In this document: piece after piece, positions 60,378 to 64,000 of the stretch | Position numbering within the stretch: position 1 is the first letter of the stretch | Layout: every line of letters begins with the position of its first letter | Origin: Sphingobacterium olei | Lineage (GTDB): Bacteria > Bacteroidota > Bacteroidia > Sphingobacteriales > Sphingobacteriaceae | Assembly: GCF_005048855.1 (NCBI RefSeq) | Contig: NZ_SUME01000002.1 | Span: 601,057 to 665,056, forward strand | Reading direction: 5' to 3' | DNA length: 64,000 nt | The notes under the pieces: model-generated | Databases searched by the model: none | What the model was told of the DNA's origin: nothing | Seen by the model: the letters and a program-made list of their open reading frames with translations, nothing else | Translations under genes and position numbers: made by a program

Positions 60378-62057
60378 ATGAAACAGGTGTCCGAAATATA
60401 TAAAAATGGCTCACAGAGCTTAAAAAGTAGTAAATTTCAAAAATTAGTTGTTTTAAGCTTTCTTATCCTTATATCATTAACGCTTTTTCGTTGTGCTAAT
60501 ATGCAACGGCCGACCGGTGGACCCAAAGATTCTTTACCACCAAAACTCTTAAATGAGTCGCCCGTAAACCTTACCACAAATTTTAATGCTTCTGAAATTA
60601 TACTGACATTTGATGAATTCATTAAACTCAACAATCAATTTAAAGAATTCAATATCTCACCTGATGTCGATAAGCAGCCAGAATATAAAGTACGAAAAAA
60701 AAATCTACACATTAAGCTACCCGATTCGTTAGAAAATAATACCACCTATACAATCAACTTCGGAAAAGGATTGGTAGATTATAATGAAAGTAATCCAATT
60801 ATCAACTATACCTATGTTTTCGCTACCGGCCCTGAATTAGATTCGTTAACGATATCCGGATCTGTTAAAAATGCGTATACCAAAGCATTTGACGAAAAAG
60901 TAGATAAAGACGTTCGCGTTCTTTTGATTCCTACTCGACAAGATTCCATTTTCGGTAAAAAGAAAGCTTCCATATATACCACCGTAGATACCAGCGGAAA
61001 CTTTATCTTTCGAAATTTAAGAGAAGATACCTACCGCATTTATGCCTTACAAGAACAAAACAATGATAGAATATACAACAGCCCTGACGAAGCAATCGGA
61101 TTTCTAAAAGATAGCATTGTATTGACAACCGATATTTCAGGTATACATCTTGAATATTCTAAAGGAAAGCCACAGGTACACCGTACATTAGATAAGAAAA
61201 TAGAAAAGGATGGCAGGATATTGCTCACCTTTAATCAACAATTAGACGACCCTAATATAAGAGTTATCGATCCTAGTGTATATGATACCCAAAAGGTCGT
61301 CAACTACTCGAATTATAATGATTCCGCATTTATCTTCTTAGAAAAATTAGATTTCGATTCGCTAAAACTACAGCTAACTGAAAATGAGAATGTTGTGGAT
61401 ACTATCTTGATCCGTAGAGGAAAAAATGATAAATATGAACGATTCATCACACCACTTTTAAACGTGTCCAATAAGGTAGATAAAGTAAACCATATTACAC
61501 TTACCAGTAAATACCCAATCGCTTCTGTCGATAAAAACAAAATACAATTATTAGAAGACTCTGTGTCTAGAAGAAATTTCCAATTACAACAAGATAGTTT
61601 AAACAGCCGTCTATATCATATTAGATTTAATTGGAGGCCAAACAAAAATTATGAGTTGGTCTTGGAAGAAAAGGCTATGCTCAGTCCTTTTGATGACTTT
61701 AATAAAGAACTTAAAACCAGATTTACACTTGACGAATCCGATAATTATGGAGATATTATCTTTAAAATAAGTGGTTTGGATACCTCTTTTAATTATATTG
61801 TGGAGTTAATCGATGAAGCCAAAACAAAGGTATTTAATAAACGGCTTATCAGAAATCAATCCACCTTAACGTATACTAAATTTCCGGGAGGAAAATATTC
61901 TATCCGAATCATACAGGATATCAACAACAATAATAAATGGGATGGTGCCAATGTATATACACTAGAACAAGCAGAACCCATTTGGTACCTTAATAAAACA
62001 TTTACTATTCGTGCAAACTGGGAGCAAAACGAAACGATAGCTGTTAAATTCGAGTAG
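60378..62057 (+). CDS. Ig-like domain lipoprotein
   Basis: A 559-residue lipoprotein (lipobox L-F-R-C at 36-39, after a long N-region) with an N-terminal bacterial Ig-like/SbsA-type domain (about 45-150: R-P-T-G-G-P-K-D-S-L-P-P-K-L-L-N-E-S-P, then F-D-E-F-I and Y-T-I-N-F-G-K). A second beta domain (about 155-260) resembles a CarboxypepD_reg sandwich with N-F-I-F-R-N-L-R. The C-terminus has D-I-N-N-N-N-K-W-D-G-A-N, a Ca-binding-loop-like stretch. Such proteins are widely conserved in Bacteroidota, function unknown. Runs after mnmG, 76 bp gap. Confidence 0.78.
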   Translation: MKQVSEIYKNGSQSLKSSKFQKLVVLSFLILISLTLFRCANMQRPTGGPKDSLPPKLLNESPVNLTTNFNASEIILTFDEFIKLNNQFKEFNISPDVDKQPEYKVRKKNLHIKLPDSLENNTTYTINFGKGLVDYNESNPIINYTYVFATGPELDSLTISGSVKNAYTKAFDEKVDKDVRVLLIPTRQDSIFGKKKASIYTTVDTSGNFIFRNLREDTYRIYALQEQNNDRIYNSPDEAIGFLKDSIVLTTDISGIHLEYSKGKPQVHRTLDKKIEKDGRILLTFNQQLDDPNIRVIDPSVYDTQKVVNYSNYNDSAFIFLEKLDFDSLKLQLTENENVVDTILIRRGKNDKYERFITPLLNVSNKVDKVNHITLTSKYPIASVDKNKIQLLEDSVSRRNFQLQQDSLNSRLYHIRFNWRPNKNYELVLEEKAMLSPFDDFNKELKTRFTLDESDNYGDIIFKISGLDTSFNYIVELIDEAKTKVFNKRLIRNQSTLTYTKFPGGKYSIRIIQDINNNNKWDGANVYTLEQAEPIWYLNKTFTIRANWEQNETIAVKFE

Positions 62058-62068
62058 TAAGACAAGTT

Positions 62069-62581
62069 TTAATCGGAAAACCAAGAGCTGTATAATACAT
62101 AGTTATGTGGTAGTTTCTGCAATAAATTAAGCTGATCTTCCGTAAGCGGTTTAACTTTCTTAGCGGGAACTCCGGCATATAAATACCCTGATTCACATAT
62201 GCTGTTTTCCAATACGACCGCGCCGGCAGCTACAATCACATTTGATTCAATAACAGCTCTATCCATCACAATAGCGCCCATTCCAATCAACACATAATCG
62301 TGTATGGCACAACCATGAACGATCGCATTGTGACCTATATTAACGTAGCTTCCTATGTCGGTACCATTCCGTTGGTAGGTACCGTGAATAGTCACATTAT
62401 CCTGTATATTAGAATAGTCACCTATCTTAATATAATTAACATCCCCCCGCACCACGGCGTTAAACCATATAGAACAATGCTGACCTATAGTAACATCTCC
62501 TACGATCGTACAATTAGGAGCTATGAAACTGTTCTCTCCAATGAATGGAAAATGTTCATTAACCGGTAGTATAATCGCCAT
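62069..62581 (-). CDS. Gamma-carbonic anhydrase family protein
   Basis: A 170-residue left-handed beta-helix protein with hexapeptide repeats, family gamma-carbonic anhydrase (YrdA/PaaY). N-A-V-V-R-G-D-V carries the Arg/Asp core and the three zinc-ligand His positions appear in V-T-I-H-G, I-G-H-N-A and V-H-G-C. A bicarbonate-related or thioesterase activity has been shown for some members. It is 3 bp downstream of nadB and likely co-transcribed. Confidence 0.88.
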   Translation of the reverse strand: MAIILPVNEHFPFIGENSFIAPNCTIVGDVTIGQHCSIWFNAVVRGDVNYIKIGDYSNIQDNVTIHGTYQRNGTDIGSYVNIGHNAIVHGCAIHDYVLIGMGAIVMDRAVIESNVIVAAGAVVLENSICESGYLYAGVPAKKVKPLTEDQLNLLQKLPHNYVLYSSWFSD

Positions 62582-62584
62582 ATC

Positions 62585-64000
62585 TTATAAAATAGTATCT
62601 TCTAATACATCTGCATGATCCGGATAGTCTGTCGTGTAATGTAATCCCCTACTTTCTTTTCTCTTCATGGCAGATTTAACTACCAAATATGCTACTTGAA
62701 TAACATTTCTTAGTTCACAAAGTTTTACTGAAAGCTTCGTCTTCTTATAAAAAGATTCTGTTTCCTCATGCAAAAGACCAAGTCGGCTCATTGCACGTTC
62801 TAAACGAAAATCAGATCGCACTATCCCCACATAGTCACTCATGAATTTTTGCGTTTCACGTAGATTATGTGTAACCAATATATCTTCGTTGGAAAGCCGC
62901 GTATTCGAATCGTCCCAATCAGGAACGTTATCTTGAAAATTGATTGTTGAAAATCGAACACTTGCATCCAAAAAAATGCGATGTGCATACACTGCAGCTT
63001 CCAGTAGTGAATTAGAAGCTAAACGATTAGCACCGTGTAATCCCGTAGAAGAACACTCTCCACAGGCATACAAATTTTGAATTGATGTCGCACCGAATTC
63101 ATCAACTAATATCCCACCACATAAGTAATGCGCCGCTGGTGTAACCGGTATAAAATCGTTGGTCATATCTAATCCTATGGAAAGACATTTCTCATAAATA
63201 TTAGGAAAATGAGAGAGTAAATCTGACTTACTCCGATGCGTAATATCCAAATAAACATAATCTAATCCAGATTTTTTCATTTCAGCGTCTATTGCTCGTG
63301 CAACGATATCACGTGGTGCCAACGAACCTCGTTCATCATATTCTTCCATAAAAGAATCCCCATTTGCTCTACGTAGAATACCACCAAAACCCCTCACTGC
63401 TTCAGAAATCAAGAAAGCAGGATATTCACTTGGATTATATAATGAAGTGGGATGGAATTGGATAAATTCCATATTTCTAACTTTGCCCTTAGCCCTATAC
63501 ACCATAGCTATTCCATCTCCCGTCGCTATGGTAGGATTGGTCGTACTCGCGTATACATGTCCCGCACCACCTGTTGCCATTAACGTTATTTTTGCAAGAA
63601 ATTTCTCTACACGATTTGACCTCGTATTAAAAGCGTATATACCGTAGCAATTAATATCCTGGGATTTCTTATCCACATGCTCTCCTAGATGATGTTGAGT
63701 TATTAAATCTACGGCAAAATAATGCGTAAGTATTTCAATATTCGCATTTTGATGCACCTGACTCAACAAAGCACGTTCTATTTCATATCCGGTAATATCT
63801 TTATAATGGAGAATACGATGTTCTGAATGTCCTCCTTCCTTCGCTAAATCATATTCCCCAGAAGCCTCCTTATCAAAGGAGGTTCCATACGCGATAAGCT
63901 CGTCAATTCGAGCGGGTCCCTCTTTAATTACGTTTTCCACAACCTGTGGATTACATAAACCGTCACCCGCTGTATGCGTATCCTGAATATGCTTTTCGAA
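62585..64000 (-). CDS. nadB: L-aspartate oxidase, partial
   Basis: NadB makes iminoaspartate, the first step of NAD synthesis; it uses FAD. Only the C-terminal 471 or so residues are inside the window, and the frame is open to 64000, so the N-terminal FAD site (G-x-G-x-x-G) is beyond the edge. Family features present: H-T-A-G-D-G-L-C-N near the edge, F-x-Q-F-H-P-T-S-L-Y, P-A-A-H-Y-x-C-G-G-I and the H-G-A-N-R-L-A-S-N-S-L-L-E-A motif. The GTG near 63940 is internal, not a start. NadA and NadC are not in the window. Confidence 0.92.
   Translation of the reverse strand, partial: FEKHIQDTHTAGDGLCNPQVVENVIKEGPARIDELIAYGTSFDKEASGEYDLAKEGGHSEHRILHYKDITGYEIERALLSQVHQNANIEILTHYFAVDLITQHHLGEHVDKKSQDINCYGIYAFNTRSNRVEKFLAKITLMATGGAGHVYASTTNPTIATGDGIAMVYRAKGKVRNMEFIQFHPTSLYNPSEYPAFLISEAVRGFGGILRRANGDSFMEEYDERGSLAPRDIVARAIDAEMKKSGLDYVYLDITHRSKSDLLSHFPNIYEKCLSIGLDMTNDFIPVTPAAHYLCGGILVDEFGATSIQNLYACGECSSTGLHGANRLASNSLLEAAVYAHRIFLDASVRFSTINFQDNVPDWDDSNTRLSNEDILVTHNLRETQKFMSDYVGIVRSDFRLERAMSRLGLLHEETESFYKKTKLSVKLCELRNVIQVAYLVVKSAMKRKESRGLHYTTDYPDHADVLEDTIL

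Noticed and set aside
62585..63940. A short NadB lacking its FAD-binding N-terminus
   Set aside because: The frame continues open to the window end, so the gene is cut by the edge, not truncated.

Overview
The window looks like chromosomal DNA from a member of the Bacteroidota, most likely family Sphingobacteriaceae (Sphingobacterium, Olivibacter or Parapedobacter-like; genus not resolved). The evidence is two SusC/SusD pairs, many SPII lipoproteins, Bacteroidota-type promoters (TTTG, about 20 nt, TAnnTTTG), DUF6266 and DUF2721 proteins, and mostly weak Shine-Dalgarno sites.

Layout. (1) 1-2466: the 3' end of cdsA, a GH1 beta-glucosidase and a DUF2721 membrane protein. (2) 2471-16745, all minus strand: a nine-gene polysaccharide utilisation locus for N-acetylglucosamine glycans (susC, susD, a fasciclin/DNRLRE lipoprotein, a GH16-like lipoprotein, nagB, nagA, two different GH20 hexosaminidases, a FucP-type sugar permease). 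A LacI regulator is divergent at 17087, and two matching LacI-type operators lie between them. (3) 18148-34482, all minus strand: nine consecutive genes whose products are all predicted to be exported (five lipoproteins, two outer-membrane barrels, an FnIII protein and a 2690-residue TANFOR-domain giant). Its 22.6-32.8 kb core is visibly richer in G+C than the flanks. No function is known to me; this is the best candidate for an undescribed system. (4) 34953-39698: an ECF sigma factor and a protein that appears to span both membranes (Dma-type anti-sigma), divergent from an operon encoding a PF03640 lipoprotein, a cytochrome c, a YceI protein and a DUF5777 barrel. Both directions carry the same ECF-like promoter, GGCAACCTTTT-N12-CGTA. 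(5) 39802-45551: a small basic lipoprotein and an orphan SusC/SusD pair with a long structured leader. A candidate small RNA lies beyond it near 46.1 kb. (6) 46174-64000: mostly housekeeping genes: miaA, a Gfo/Idh oxidoreductase, def, a TIM-barrel sugar isomerase, a glycosyltransferase, miaE, DUF6266, a luciferase-like oxidoreductase, apaG, a decayed NAD(P)-binding oxidoreductase, a Uup-like ABC-F ATPase, mnmG, an Ig-like lipoprotein, a gamma-carbonic anhydrase and the 3' part of nadB. Between the ABC-F gene and mnmG lies a 38-bp perfect palindrome made of two near-consensus parS sites, which suggests this end is near the replication origin.

How the genes fit together. The GlcNAc locus bears everything from outer-membrane import and GH20 trimming to inner-membrane uptake, deacetylation and deamination to fructose-6-phosphate, except a GlcNAc kinase and an endo-chitinase. 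The ECF block looks like an envelope-sensing regulon that controls itself and a small redox/lipid-binding periplasmic set. The 18-34.5 kb block encodes only surface or secreted parts and could build a surface structure. No tRNA, rRNA, CRISPR array, transposase or prophage was found.
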